This document shows positions 17,851-26,444 of a stretch of 48,241 nt of DNA, in pieces. Position numbers and translations under genes: made by a program. The notes beneath the pieces were generated by a model. That model saw nothing but the letters and a program-made list of their open reading frames with translations, ran no database searches and had not been told where the DNA came from. How positions within the stretch are numbered: position 1 is the stretch's first letter; each line of letters starts with the position of its first letter. Origin of the DNA: Phycisphaeraceae bacterium (lineage in GTDB: Bacteria > Planctomycetota > Phycisphaerae > Phycisphaerales > UBA1924); contig RECQ01000061.1 in NCBI GenBank assembly GCA_007693965.1, positions 1 to 48,241 of the forward strand, read 5' to 3'.

Positions 17851-18387
17851 TCAATGGGGGAGTTCGGGGGGGAGTTCGGGCGTGTCGCCTCGGGTTGATG
17901 TGTGGCCGGTGACGAACATCCAGCGGCCATCGGAGCGCTCCAGGAGCATGGTGAAGACGCCGCTGAATTCGAAGCCCGATCCGGACATCGAAATGCGGGT
18001 CCGGAAGGACGCGCTGCCGGAGATGAACCGGTCGCAGAGCGGCTCGGTGACGACGTCCGTCAACTCTGTGTGGATGCGGGCCCATTCAGGGAACTGACGC
18101 AATGCATCAAGAACTTCATCGGCGGAGCGGTATCGGAGTGCGCCGTCCTCGAACCAGCGGAGCCGGTCGCCCGGCGCGTAGGCCGCCCGGATTGCATCGT
18201 CATTTCGCTCGGCGATGGCTGCGCTCCACCTTTCGAGAAACACCAGCACATCGGCGTGCGCATCCTGCTTCGACATCGTCGGCGCGGGCGCCGATGCGCA
18301 CCCGGTGGTGATGAGCGCGCACAGCGCTGCGAGCGGCGCCAGGGTTGTGCGGGCGCGGGCTCTCCCGGTTGCACGTGTGGTGCGCAT
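17851..18387 (-). CDS. SnoaL/NTF2-like lipoprotein
   Basis: This 178-residue protein has a basic N-region, a hydrophobic core and the lipobox ITTGC, so it should be exported and lipid-anchored. The mature part looks like an NTF2/SnoaL-like cone fold: a first helix with ADVLVFLERWSAAIAERND, then AIRAAYAPGDRLRWFEDGALRYRS, and final strands ending in MLLERSDGRWMFVTGHTS. Such domains bind small molecules or act as calcium/calmodulin-kinase-like association modules; no catalytic residues can be named. The ATG at 18387 is 2 nt past the stop of the VOC gene, so the two form an operon. Confidence 0.78.
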   Translation of the reverse strand: MRTTRATGRARARTTLAPLAALCALITTGCASAPAPTMSKQDAHADVLVFLERWSAAIAERNDDAIRAAYAPGDRLRWFEDGALRYRSADEVLDALRQFPEWARIHTELTDVVTEPLCDRFISGSASFRTRISMSGSGFEFSGVFTMLLERSDGRWMFVTGHTSTRGDTPELPPELPH

Positions 18388-18389
18388 GG

Positions 18390-18767
18390 TCACGGGCGCG
18401 CCCCCGGCTCGTACTGCATCGCGCAGGCGTGGTTGCCCTCGGTGTCCTGAAACTGGATGAGGGCGCCGACGCGCTCGATGGTGAACGGCTTCATCAGCAC
18501 CCTGCCGCCTGCGGCTTCGATCGCGCTGGCGGCGGCCTGCACGTCCTCCACCGCGATCGTGCATTCATAGCCGATCATGCCGCGGCCCTCGACGGGGTGC
18601 TGGCGCTTCTGCAGGGCGCCGCCGACCGCGCCCGGGCTGGTGTGGATGCGCCAGAAGTCCGGCGGCCCCCACGCCTCGAAGCGCCACCCGAAGGCGGACT
18701 CGTAGAATTGCTTCGCCCGGGCACAATCGTCGGCGTGGATGGCGAAGTGGGCGAGATCGTTGGGCAT
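18390..18767 (-). CDS. VOC (glyoxalase-like) family protein
   Basis: The 125 residues form one VOC unit with paired beta-alpha-beta-beta-beta modules: LAHFAIHADDCARAKQFYES, FGWRFEAWGPPDFWRI, then the second half with ECTIAVEDVQAAASAIEAAGG and FQDTEGNHACAMQYEP. Metal ligands typical of the fold (His8 and a late Glu) are possible. The reaction is unknown. AAGGAG 6-7 nt before the ATG sets the start. The gene is divergent from an AraC regulator with 74 bp between starts, which suggests control by that regulator. Confidence 0.88.
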   Translation of the reverse strand: MPNDLAHFAIHADDCARAKQFYESAFGWRFEAWGPPDFWRIHTSPGAVGGALQKRQHPVEGRGMIGYECTIAVEDVQAAASAIEAAGGRVLMKPFTIERVGALIQFQDTEGNHACAMQYEPGARP

Positions 18768-18841
18768 GGTCGGCTCCTTGATGGTGGAGAGGGGATGATG
18801 CCGGAGTCGCGGGCGGCGGTCTTGCGGCATACTGTCAAGGA

Positions 18842-19627
18842 ATGCCTTGTATCCGCCAATCCGGCGCCGCCGTCGAGTCGGCGCCCATTGTCCGGTCCCT
18901 CGGGCTGCGATTCGCGTCCGGGCATCGGATCGACGATCACGGGCACACGTGGGCGCAGGTCGTCTTCGCGGCGCGGGGCGTGATGAGCGTCGAGGCGATG
19001 GGGAAGCAGTGGGTCGTGCCGCCAAGCCGCAGCGTGTGGATGCCGGCGGGCGTCCCGCACTCGATCGAGGTCGTCGGCGAGACCTGGATGCGGACGGTCT
19101 ACCTGCGGCCGGACATCGCGGCGGCGCTGCCGGACGCCGTCCGTGTAATCGATGTCTCGCCGCTGCTGCGCGAGCTGCTGCTCGAGGTCGTCCGGATGGG
19201 ATGCATGGATGAGGCGGACGATGTTCACAGGAATTTCGCGGGCGTGCTGGTCGCGCAGCTCGCGCGCGCGCCCGAGCTCGAGCTGGCGCTGCCGATGCCG
19301 GCCGATCCTCGTGCGCGGCGGGTGGCGAGCCGGGTGCGCGATGATCATGCAGCAGATGCGCCGCTGGCCGCGCTGGCGAGGGGCGCCGGCGCGAGCCCGC
19401 GCACGCTGGAGCGGATCTTCCTGAAGGAGACCGGGCTGACCTTCGGTCGGTGGCGTCAGCAGGCTCGCCTGCAGCATGCGGTGTGCCTCCTGGCGCAGGG
19501 CGCATCGGTGACGACGGTTTCGTTCGAGTGCGGGTACGACAGTCCGAGCGCGTTCGTGACGATGTTCAAGCGGTCGCTCGGCACGACGCCGGGTCGTTAC
19601 ATGCGGAGCGCGGATTTCTCGCCTTGA
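18842..19627 (+). CDS. AraC-family transcriptional regulator with cupin domain
   Basis: The N-terminal ~110 of 261 residues form a cupin sensor with the HxH metal site (DDHGHTWAQV, His33 and His35) and SVWMPAGVPHSIEV. The C-terminal part is the double helix-turn-helix of AraC proteins (PLAALARGAGASPRTLERIF, LLAQGASVTTVSFECGYDS, FKRSLGTTPGRYMR). The layout resembles NimR-type regulators. CATACT (18828-18833) ends 8 nt before the ATG. The gene is divergent from the VOC/SnoaL operon, its most likely target. Confidence 0.92.
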   Translation: MPCIRQSGAAVESAPIVRSLGLRFASGHRIDDHGHTWAQVVFAARGVMSVEAMGKQWVVPPSRSVWMPAGVPHSIEVVGETWMRTVYLRPDIAAALPDAVRVIDVSPLLRELLLEVVRMGCMDEADDVHRNFAGVLVAQLARAPELELALPMPADPRARRVASRVRDDHAADAPLAALARGAGASPRTLERIFLKETGLTFGRWRQQARLQHAVCLLAQGASVTTVSFECGYDSPSAFVTMFKRSLGTTPGRYMRSADFSP

Positions 19628-19633
19628 GAGGCG

Positions 19634-19843
19634 CGTGGGTGGTTGCTTTGAGCTCATGGGGTTGAGTTTGATGAGCTGTCTTCAGGATGGAGAACTCCTC
19701 CGCCCCGTCCGGGGCGGTTGAGGTTGGGGAGAAGAGGGAGGGGGTGGCGCGTCCGATTACAACGGGTTGCGCTCGCGGCGGCTGCGCCGCCGCGTTGCTT
19801 CACCCGTTGCTACATTCCGCCGCCCCGTTCGGGGCGGGGTGAG
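19634..19843. repeat. Structured dispersed repeat, copy 2
   Basis: This is a direct copy of the element at 17597-17820, with the same three hairpins: CCGCCCCGTCCGGGGCGG (19700-19717), a central stem with CAACGGGT (19760-19767) and ACCCGTTG (19802-19809) around CGCGGCGGC-tgc-GCCGCCGCG (19774-19794), and CCGCCCCGTTCGGGGCGG (19820-19837). Against copy 1 the outer arms change together (CCAC/GTGG to CAAC/GTTG). It fills most of the 342-bp spacer between araC and leuS. The 126 bp after it hold only the leuS -10 candidate. Confidence 0.9.
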
Positions 19844-19956
19844 GGAGGGCCGGGGCTGGTCGAGAGAAGCCGGGGCGGTTTGAAGGAGGTTGGTCTGCGG
19901 CGTGTCGCGGTGAATCCGTCCCGCGTCGGATTCCCCGCCGCGGCGGGCAACTGGCG

Positions 19957-19962
19957 TACACT
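19957..19962 (+). promoter_or_regulatory. leuS -10 box (leaderless)
   Basis: TACACT ends 7 nt before the leuS ATG at 19970. There is no SD between them, so the mRNA probably begins at or very near the start codon. Confidence 0.5.
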
Positions 19963-19969
19963 GCCCCCC

Positions 19970-22948
19970 ATGAAGGCTGCGCAACGAGATGAGAAGGGGG
20001 CTTCGGGCCCATCGAGCGGGGCCGGCGGCCCCGGGGACGCCCCGCCGCACCGGTATACCGCCCGGCTGGCGAACGAGATCGAGGCCCGCTGGCAGGAGCG
20101 GTGGGAGCGGGAGAAGACTTTTCTCGCCCCCAACCCGGGCGAGCCGGGGTTCGAGGAGGTCGGGGAGGGGGGCAAGGCGTTCGTCCTCGACATGTTCCCC
20201 TACCCCAGCGGCGCCGGGCTGCACATCGGGCATCCGCTGGGGTACATCGCCACGGACATCTACGCCCGCTACCTGCGCATGAACGGGCGCAACGTTTTGC
20301 ACGCGATGGGGTACGACGCATTCGGCCTGCCCGCCGAGCAGTACGCGGTGCAGACGGGGCAGCATCCGCGCATCACCACCGAGCAGAACATCGCGCGCAT
20401 GCGCGAGCAGCTCAGCCGCCTCGGGCTCGGCCACGACGATCGGCGCAGCGTCGCCACCACCGACGTGGCGTTCTACAAGTGGACGCAGTGGATCTTCCTG
20501 CAGATCTTCAACGCCTGGTACGACCCGGAGCAGAACAAGGCGCGGCATATCGACGAGCTTGTCGCGCAGTTCGAGGCGGGGAAGCGCTCGGCGATTCCGT
20601 ACGGCGCGCCGGCCGCCGCGGCGGAGGGGGCGCGCCAGTGGAGCGAGCTGGGCGAGGTCGACAGGCGGCGCATCGTTGACACGTATCGCCTTGCATATCT
20701 GGATGAGATCCCCGTCAACTGGTGCCCGTCGCTGGGGACGGTGCTGGCGAACGAGGAAGTGACGGCCGACGGCCGCAGCGAACGCGGCGACCACCCGGTG
20801 CACAAGCGCCCGCTGCGGCAGTGGATGATGCGCATCACGGCGTACGCCGAGCGGCTGCTGCGCGACCTGGAGCAGGTCGACTGGCCCGAGCCGATCAAGC
20901 TGATGCAGCGCAACTGGATTGGCCGCAGCGAGGGGGCGTACGTCGAGTTCCCCGCGGAAAAGTGCGTGATTTCGGTCTTCACCACGCGCCCCGACACGCT
21001 CTTCGGCGCAACGTACATGGTGCTGGCGCCGGAGCATGCGCTGGTCGATGCGCTGGTGGCGGACAAATGGCCGGAGGGAACGAAGGAGTTGTGGAAGGGC
21101 TCGAAAGAAACCGGCGGCGCCGGGGCGACGCCGAAGGAAGCCGTCGCCGCGTACCGCCGCTTCGCCGAGTCGCGCACCGACATCGAGCGCCAGGCAGAGG
21201 CGAAGCGCAAGACGGGCGTTTTCACCGGCGCCTACGCGACCAACCCGACGACGGGTGAGAAGGTCCCCGTCTTCATCGCCGACTACGTGCTGATGGGATA
21301 CGGAACCGGCGCCATCATGGCGGTGCCGGGGCATGACGATCGCGATTTCGAGTTCGCGCGGCAGTTCGAGCTGCCGATCCGCTGCGTGGTGCGCCCGGAC
21401 GACGCGTGGCGGAAGGAGAACCAGGGCGCCGACATTGACGACGCGTCCACGTGGAAGAACGCCTTCAGCGGCGAGGGCGCGGCGGTGAACTCGGCGAACG
21501 CCGGTGTCTCGCTTGATGGCAAGCCCACGCCCGAGGCCAAGAAGATCATCGGCGAATGGCTGGAGAGCAGCGGCCACGGGCGACGCGCGGTGAATTACAA
21601 GCTGCGCGACTGGCTCTTCAGCCGGCAGCGCTACTGGGGCGAGCCGTTCCCGATCGTGTACGACGAGGATGGATCGCCGCGGGCAGTTCCCGAGTCGATG
21701 CTGCCGGTCGAGCTGCCTGAACTCGAAGATTTCCGCCCCGAGCCGTGCGACGAGTCGGACCCCGCGGCGTCGGTGCCGCTGCCGCCGCTGGCGCGGGCGA
21801 AGGGGTGGACGGAGGTCGAGCTCGACCTGGGAGAGGGCAAGAAGCGCTACGCGCGCGAGCTGAACACGATGCCGCAGTGGGCGGGGAGCTGCTGGTATTA
21901 CCTGCGGTATCTGGATCCTGCGAACGGAGAGCGATTTTGCGATCCGGTGGTGGAGCGGTACTGGATGTCGCCGCGGGGTGTGGATCTGTATGTCGGCGGC
22001 GCCGAGCACGCGGTGCTGCACCTGCTGTATGCGCGCTTCTGGCACAAGGTGCTGCACGATCTCGGCCACGTGTCAACAGTCGAGCCCTTCGGCAAGCTGT
22101 TCAACCAAGGCTACATCCAGGCGCCCGCCTTCCGCGACGCCCGCGGCGTGTACGTGCCCGCCGAGGAAGTGAAGGAAGATCCGCCCAACTCGAACCGCTT
22201 CGTGTGGAGCGGCCAGGAGGTGTCGCGCGAGTTCGGCAAGATGGGCAAGAGCCTGAAGAACTCGATCGCGCCGGACGACATCTGCCGCGACTACGGCGCC
22301 GATACGCTGCGGCTGTACGAGATGTACATGGGCCCGCTGGAGGCGAGCAAGCCGTGGAACACGCGCGACATCGTGGGTGTGCAGCGGTTCTTGCAGCGTT
22401 TGTGGCGTCTGCTGGTGGATGAGCATTCGGGCGCGGTGCGTGTGTCGGACGCGGAAGCGGATGACGAGTCACGCCGGCTGCTGCACAAGACGATCGCCGG
22501 CGTGCGCGAGGACATGGAGCACCTGCGATTCAACACGGCGATCGCCAAGCTGATCGAGCTGACGAACCACCTGACGCAGCGCTTCGGCGCCGACGCCGGC
22601 GGATCGGGCCCGTCGCGCGAGGCGGCGGAGGCGATGGCGAAGATGCTGGCGCCACTGGCGCCGCACATGGCGGAGGAGCTGTGGTCGAAGCTGGGCCACG
22701 GCGAGTCGCTCGCCCGTGCGCCCTTCCCGGAGGCTGATCCGTCATTGCTGACGGAGGACACCGTCGAGATCCCGGTGCAGATCAACGGCAAGCTGCGGGC
22801 GAAGATCGTGGCGCCGGCGGACGCCGACAAGGCCGCGCTGGAGAAGCTGGCGATGGCGGATGAGAAGGTGCAGGCGAACCTGGAAGGGAAGACGGTGCGG
22901 AAGGTGATTGTGGTGCCGGGGAAGATGGTGAATGTTGTGGTGGGTTGA
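19970..22948 (+). CDS. leuS: Leucyl-tRNA synthetase
   Basis: This cytoplasmic class Ia synthetase charges tRNA-Leu. In 992 residues it shows HIGH (85-88, [12 protein letters not shown]) and the CP1 editing domain with [19 protein letters not shown] and [10 protein letters not shown]. The catalytic loop KMGKS (757-761) replaces KMSKS; this variant occurs in other bacterial leucyl-tRNA synthetases. The anticodon-binding and C-terminal domains follow. The protein is longer than the usual ~860 residues, with a low-complexity N-terminal tail of ~30 residues and insertions near 180-220 and 590-640. The frame is open to 19718 across the repeat, but the ATG at 19970 follows a -10 hexamer closely. Confidence 0.96.
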   Translation: MKAAQRDEKGASGPSSGAGGPGDAPPHRYTARLANEIEARWQERWEREKTFLAPNPGEPGFEEVGEGGKAFVLDMFPYPSGAGLHIGHPLGYIATDIYARYLRMNGRNVLHAMGYDAFGLPAEQYAVQTGQHPRITTEQNIARMREQLSRLGLGHDDRRSVATTDVAFYKWTQWIFLQIFNAWYDPEQNKARHIDELVAQFEAGKRSAIPYGAPAAAAEGARQWSELGEVDRRRIVDTYRLAYLDEIPVNWCPSLGTVLANEEVTADGRSERGDHPVHKRPLRQWMMRITAYAERLLRDLEQVDWPEPIKLMQRNWIGRSEGAYVEFPAEKCVISVFTTRPDTLFGATYMVLAPEHALVDALVADKWPEGTKELWKGSKETGGAGATPKEAVAAYRRFAESRTDIERQAEAKRKTGVFTGAYATNPTTGEKVPVFIADYVLMGYGTGAIMAVPGHDDRDFEFARQFELPIRCVVRPDDAWRKENQGADIDDASTWKNAFSGEGAAVNSANAGVSLDGKPTPEAKKIIGEWLESSGHGRRAVNYKLRDWLFSRQRYWGEPFPIVYDEDGSPRAVPESMLPVELPELEDFRPEPCDESDPAASVPLPPLARAKGWTEVELDLGEGKKRYARELNTMPQWAGSCWYYLRYLDPANGERFCDPVVERYWMSPRGVDLYVGGAEHAVLHLLYARFWHKVLHDLGHVSTVEPFGKLFNQGYIQAPAFRDARGVYVPAEEVKEDPPNSNRFVWSGQEVSREFGKMGKSLKNSIAPDDICRDYGADTLRLYEMYMGPLEASKPWNTRDIVGVQRFLQRLWRLLVDEHSGAVRVSDAEADDESRRLLHKTIAGVREDMEHLRFNTAIAKLIELTNHLTQRFGADAGGSGPSREAAEAMAKMLAPLAPHMAEELWSKLGHGESLARAPFPEADPSLLTEDTVEIPVQINGKLRAKIVAPADADKAALEKLAMADEKVQANLEGKTVRKVIVVPGKMVNVVVG

Positions 22949-22988
22949 GGGCGCCGTCCGCGCCCCCCGTGTATTCCCGTACGGGCGA

Positions 22989-23369
22989 TCACAATGGCCG
23001 GATGCGGATGGCGACATCGTCGCCGCGTCGATTCGCGACCAGCAGGAACGGCGGATTCACCTCGATGTTCCGGTCCAGCAGGGCCTGCAGCGTTTCAACA
23101 ACGATGTGTGGTCTGATGTGTCCGGGCCGAACATAGACAACGCCTGTCAACGGCGTCTCTCTCATGACCGACAGCAGACCGAAGTCGGCGTCGTGTGTCA
23201 GCACCGCGCGGCCTTCCTGGTGCGCAGCTGTGAGAATGACATCATCAGAGGCGCCGATGAGGCCGCGGTCACCGATCGAAACCACATCCATGCCCTGCTC
23301 GCGGAGCCACCGCACGACTTCGCGCTGAATGTTCTCATCCGCAAGCAGAGGAAGCTCAACGAGCTTCAT
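22989..23369 (-). CDS. DUF5615 PIN-like toxin candidate (pair 2)
   Basis: This 126-residue protein is a canonical DUF5615 PIN-like protein: LPLLADENIQREVVRWLREQ, DVVSIGDRG, a Ser/Asp-rich helix (GASDDVILTAAHQEG) and AVLTHDADFGLL. The conserved acids expected for a metal-dependent nuclease (Asp and Glu of ADEN, Asp of HDAD) are all present. Its ATG overlaps the stop of the DUF433 gene by 4 nt (ATGA), so the pair is coupled. The gene is convergent with leuS, 40 bp from its stop. Confidence 0.88.
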   Translation of the reverse strand: MKLVELPLLADENIQREVVRWLREQGMDVVSIGDRGLIGASDDVILTAAHQEGRAVLTHDADFGLLSVMRETPLTGVVYVRPGHIRPHIVVETLQALLDRNIEVNPPFLLVANRRGDDVAIRIRPL

Positions 23370-23608
23370 CCGGCGATTCTCGTGTTGACGATGACATCAT
23401 TCTTCAGAACACGGGCCGCGTAGAGCATCGCCTGCTCAACATCTTCCGGCTTCAGTTGCGGATACGCCTTCACGATGTCGTCCCGGCTGGCGCCGCCGGC
23501 CGCGAGTTCGAGGATGAACTCGACGCTGAGGCGCGTTCCCTTGACGCACGGCTTGCCGCCGAGAATCTCAGGGTTCGATTCGATTCTGGGAAATGCATCC
23601 TGCGGCAT
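23366..23608 (-). CDS. DUF433 antitoxin-like protein (pair 2)
   Basis: This 80-residue protein is a textbook DUF433: FPRIESNPEILGGKPCVKGTRLSVEFILELAAGG, then DDIVKAYPQLKPEDVEQAMLYAA. The GKPCVKGTR turn is more conserved than in the first pair (GEPCIRGSR). TAGAAT about 60 nt upstream is a possible -10 box, and GGAG lies 11-14 nt before the ATG. The predicted role is neutralising the DUF5615 partner and binding its own promoter (family knowledge, not shown here). Confidence 0.9.
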   Translation of the reverse strand: MPQDAFPRIESNPEILGGKPCVKGTRLSVEFILELAAGGASRDDIVKAYPQLKPEDVEQAMLYAARVLKNDVIVNTRIAG

Positions 23609-23672
23609 GATTTCGCTCCGGGTTTCGCTCCGGGGCCCGTTGGGCTGGACGCCCGAATTCTAGCACATCCCC

Positions 23673-24365
23673 CTACACCACCACCATCACCTCATCCAGT
23701 CCCTTCCGCTCGATCGCCTTCTTCGGAACCACGCAATCATCCGCGGGATAGCCGACAGGGATCAACAAAAACGGACGCTCGTTCGCCGGCCTCTGCAGCA
23801 CCTTCGCCAGGAACCCCATCGGACTCGGCGTGTGCGTGAGCGTGGCCAGGCCCGCCTGATGAGCCGCGGCGAGCAGCATGCCCGTCGCCAGGCCGACCGA
23901 CTCGTTCACGTAATACATCTGGCTTCCGTCGTCGCCCCGCGCCAGCTTGAAGACCACGATCAGCCACGGCGCGATCTCGAGGAACTCCTTGTTCTCGTCC
24001 GTGCCCAGCGGCGCCAGGTCGGCGAGCCACTCGGGGGTGGCGCGGCGGGTGTAGAACTCGTGCTCCTCCTGCTCGGCGGCGCGGCGGATCTTGCGTTTCA
24101 CCTCGGGGTCCTGCACGCACACGAAGCGCCACGGCTGCTTGTTGGCGCCGCTGGGGGCGGTGCACGCCGTGCGCACGATGTTCTCGATCACCTCGCGCGA
24201 GACCGGTTTGTCCGAATACATGCGCACCGTGCGGCGACGACGCATCACATCGTAAAACCGCGCCGACGCCTCCTCGGGTGAGACTCCCGGCTCGTACCGC
24301 TCCAGCGGCGTCATCTCCGGCTGAGGAAACACCGGCCGCTCCTGATCATGCGAAGCACTGCTCAT
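23673..24365 (-). CDS. Iodotyrosine-deiodinase-like nitroreductase
   Basis: This 230-residue FMN-dependent protein belongs to the nitroreductase fold and reads much closer to iodotyrosine deiodinase (IYD) than to NfsA/NfsB. Visible segments are RRRRTVRMYSDKPV, TAPSGANKQPWRFVCVQDP and GLATLTHTPSPMGF. The IYD active-site lid triad Glu-x3-Tyr-x20-Lys is kept: Glu101, Tyr105, Lys126. In IYD these residues bind the zwitterion of halotyrosine. Reductive dehalogenation of halotyrosines or similar phenols is therefore a reasonable prediction. TATGCT (24377-24372) ends 6 nt before the ATG. The gene is divergent from the membrane-protein array. Confidence 0.88.
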   Translation of the reverse strand: MSSASHDQERPVFPQPEMTPLERYEPGVSPEEASARFYDVMRRRRTVRMYSDKPVSREVIENIVRTACTAPSGANKQPWRFVCVQDPEVKRKIRRAAEQEEHEFYTRRATPEWLADLAPLGTDENKEFLEIAPWLIVVFKLARGDDGSQMYYVNESVGLATGMLLAAAHQAGLATLTHTPSPMGFLAKVLQRPANERPFLLIPVGYPADDCVVPKKAIERKGLDEVMVVV

Positions 24366-24449
24366 CCCCCCAGCATACCCCAGCGCCGCCCAACCCTATT
24401 CCCCATCCCCCATCTACCACCTGCCGCCACCCCGCTATCCTTCCCCGCC

Positions 24450-25046
24450 ATGTCCACGCTCCCATCCGAGATCGAGGTCCGCGACGAGTTTGACGGGCGG
24501 CGCTACCTGCTGCCCTCGCGGCGCGAGAGCCCCGCCCGCTGGGGGACGGCGATGCTGCTGGTGGTGATCGGCGTGATGGACACGATCGTCGTCACGGGGA
24601 TCCTGCTGCTGGTGCTGGGGACGGCGGGATCGGGGTCGCCGAACTCGAACGTTTCGCCGGGGTTGATCGCCGCGATCATCGGCGCGGTGGCGCTGGGCGG
24701 GCTGGCGCTGGTGGTCTTCGGTCTGTGGATCGGCGGCGCCCGGACGGAGATCGAGCTGGGGCCGAACGAGCTGCGGTCGCGCACGTGCCTCGGGCCTCTG
24801 ACGATCACGCGCACGCGGTCGCTTACGGACATCGCAGGGCTCTCACTTGCCCGCGATCGGATCCGCGGCGCCAACATTCCGGGCGGGCTGGAGTCGCCGG
24901 ATTTCCTCGCCCTCCGCGCCGAGGGCGACGCGGGCAGGCCGACGCTCCTCGCCGCGGGATATCACCGGCGCATCCTCGCGCCGCTGGCGGCGGAGCTTGC
25001 GGCCCGGATGGGCGTCGAGGGACCGGGGGATTCGCCCTCTGTATGA
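24450..25046 (+). CDS. Two-helix membrane protein, paralog array member 1
   Basis: I do not recognise the family. The 198 residues hold a polar N-terminus, two hydrophobic helices (about 33-58 and 70-95) and a soluble beta-rich C-terminal part (TEIELGPNELRSRTCLGPLTITRTRSLTDIAGL). It ends in a helix (ILAPLAAELAARMGVEG) that matches the position of the ELRRATGA helix in the later paralogs. The soluble part looks like a bacterial PH-like domain (inference from strand pattern). TATCCT (24436-24441) ends 8 nt before the ATG. It begins a run of six co-directional membrane-protein genes. Confidence 0.8.
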   Translation: MSTLPSEIEVRDEFDGRRYLLPSRRESPARWGTAMLLVVIGVMDTIVVTGILLLVLGTAGSGSPNSNVSPGLIAAIIGAVALGGLALVVFGLWIGGARTEIELGPNELRSRTCLGPLTITRTRSLTDIAGLSLARDRIRGANIPGGLESPDFLALRAEGDAGRPTLLAAGYHRRILAPLAAELAARMGVEGPGDSPSV

Positions 25047-25130
25047 CCTGGATGGGCGACGCGGAGCCGAGATGTCCGCGTCAACGCCCGCCGCTGACGT
25101 TTCGAGGCGGAAAACGCCGATGAAACAGGC

Positions 25131-25814
25131 GTGAAAGCATTCGCAAGCCTGAACCTGTTGACCTTCTTCACACGCGCACTCGTCGGCGCGGCGATCATCG
25201 CGCTCGCCGGCATGGCCACGCTGGTGAGCTACCGCATGGCCCGCACGCACGTCGCCTCGGAGATCTACCGCGACCGCCTGCAGACGCTCGCCGGCGATTA
25301 CGAGCGACTGCGCGAGCTGCACAACGAAGCGGTGCGCCGCACGGCGGTGACCGAGCTGGTGGTGAAGGATCGCGAGCTGAGCGTGCAGGTGCGCACGGCG
25401 GAGGGCGTCGACCGCGTGGTGAAGACGCCGTACGACCCGATGCGCGAGATCTATGTGGATTATGTCGTCGTGCAGGGGCGGCTGTGGATCCGGCGCATCT
25501 TCGACGCCCGCACCGCGCCGGGAGACGGCGTCGTGATCGAGCCGCTGCTGGGCGAGATCGACTGGGACGATGAGCGCTACGCCGTCGGCAAGGCCGTGTA
25601 CCGGCGCCTGGGCGAGGGGCGGTGGATCGTCACCGTCACCGGCGACGGCTCGCTGGGCCTGGCCCGCATTGAGCACGGCCAGCCGATCGAGTTGCAGCCG
25701 ATTCCCGAAATTCGCGAGTACGCCGAGATCGAGCGCGAGGTGAAGCGGGCGGTGGACGAGATCACGCTGGGCGAAGCCCTGCGGCGGATGACGCGCGCGG
25801 GAGACGGGCGCTGA
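25131..25814 (+). CDS. Single-helix membrane protein with coiled coil
   Basis: This 227-residue protein is not a copy of its neighbours. It has one N-terminal membrane helix (RALVGAAIIALAGMATLVSY), then a coiled-coil stretch (about 35-75, YRDRLQTLAGDYERLRELHNE) and a beta-rich domain (DYVVVQGRLWIRRIFDART). The C-terminal amphipathic helix is REVKRAVDEITLGEALRRM. The function is unknown. The start is the GTG at 25131. The stop overlaps the next ATG (TGATG), so it is coupled to the two-helix protein that follows, and the two may form one complex. Confidence 0.8.
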   Translation: MKAFASLNLLTFFTRALVGAAIIALAGMATLVSYRMARTHVASEIYRDRLQTLAGDYERLRELHNEAVRRTAVTELVVKDRELSVQVRTAEGVDRVVKTPYDPMREIYVDYVVVQGRLWIRRIFDARTAPGDGVVIEPLLGEIDWDDERYAVGKAVYRRLGEGRWIVTVTGDGSLGLARIEHGQPIELQPIPEIREYAEIEREVKRAVDEITLGEALRRMTRAGDGR

Positions 25815-26398
25815 TGGAGACGCGCCACGTCGCCGAGACGCCCGGGCCGCAGGGGGACAAGGTCTCCGGAGTCACCTTCGAGCCGAGCGAGGACGGGTTC
25901 TGCATCGCTATCGAGGCGGCAGGCTGGCGGGGGCCTGCGCTGGCGGCGGGAGTCGTCGGAGGCATCCTCCTCTTGACCGGTGTCGGCGGCGCCATGGTGA
26001 CACTGATGTTGTCGATCAGTGGCATGCACATCGGGGTGACGTTGTTCATCAGCTTCCTCGCCGCTCTGCACATCTTCGCGGGCGCCTTCGTGCTCGCGGC
26101 CGCTCGGCGCATCAGCCGCGCGGTGGGGCTGCTCGACGTGGTCGGCGAATCGCTGCTGGTGACGGTGGACGGGTGGAAGGGCACGAGGCAGCGGCAGTGG
26201 ACATCGGACGAGATCAAGTCCATTCGCGTGGGGCCGAGCAACTTGAGCATCAACAACGAGCCGCTGATGGAGCTTCAGATCACGCCGCGCGAGGGAGAGC
26301 CCGAGGGCTATCTCACAGGCCGCGGCGAGGAGACGCTGGAGTGGATCGCGGGGAAGCTGCGCGAGGGGTTGAAGGTGGGGGGATGGGAGGGGGAGTGA
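25814..26398 (+). CDS. Two-helix membrane protein, paralog array member 2
   Basis: The 194 residues show a short soluble start, two membrane helices (about 40-68 and 75-98) and a C-terminal PH-like part (LLVTVDGWKGTRQRQWTSDEIKSIRVG). It ends in EETLEWIAGKLREGL, which matches the ELEWMAVELRRATG ending of later members. The helix-strand order repeats that of the gene at 24450. The start is coupled to the upstream stop. The function is unknown; tight spacing implies expression with the coiled-coil protein. Confidence 0.8.
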   Translation: METRHVAETPGPQGDKVSGVTFEPSEDGFCIAIEAAGWRGPALAAGVVGGILLLTGVGGAMVTLMLSISGMHIGVTLFISFLAALHIFAGAFVLAAARRISRAVGLLDVVGESLLVTVDGWKGTRQRQWTSDEIKSIRVGPSNLSINNEPLMELQITPREGEPEGYLTGRGEETLEWIAGKLREGLKVGGWEGE

Positions 26399-26444
26399 GG
26401 AAAGGCAGGCGCCACAGCGGGCCAGCTCCGCTACATTGACGCTC

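Noticed and set aside
17597-19843. Composite transposon made by the two direct repeats
   Set aside because: There is no transposase in either repeat or in the block, and the ends show no target-site duplication I can see.
19718-19969. N-terminal extension of leuS through the repeat
   Set aside because: The open frame runs through the repeat but encodes Arg/Pro-rich sequence unlike any synthetase. The ATG at 19970 follows a -10 hexamer closely.
19757-22069. 770-codon open frame opposite leuS
   Set aside because: It is antisense to a clear leucyl-tRNA synthetase and has no recognisable motif.
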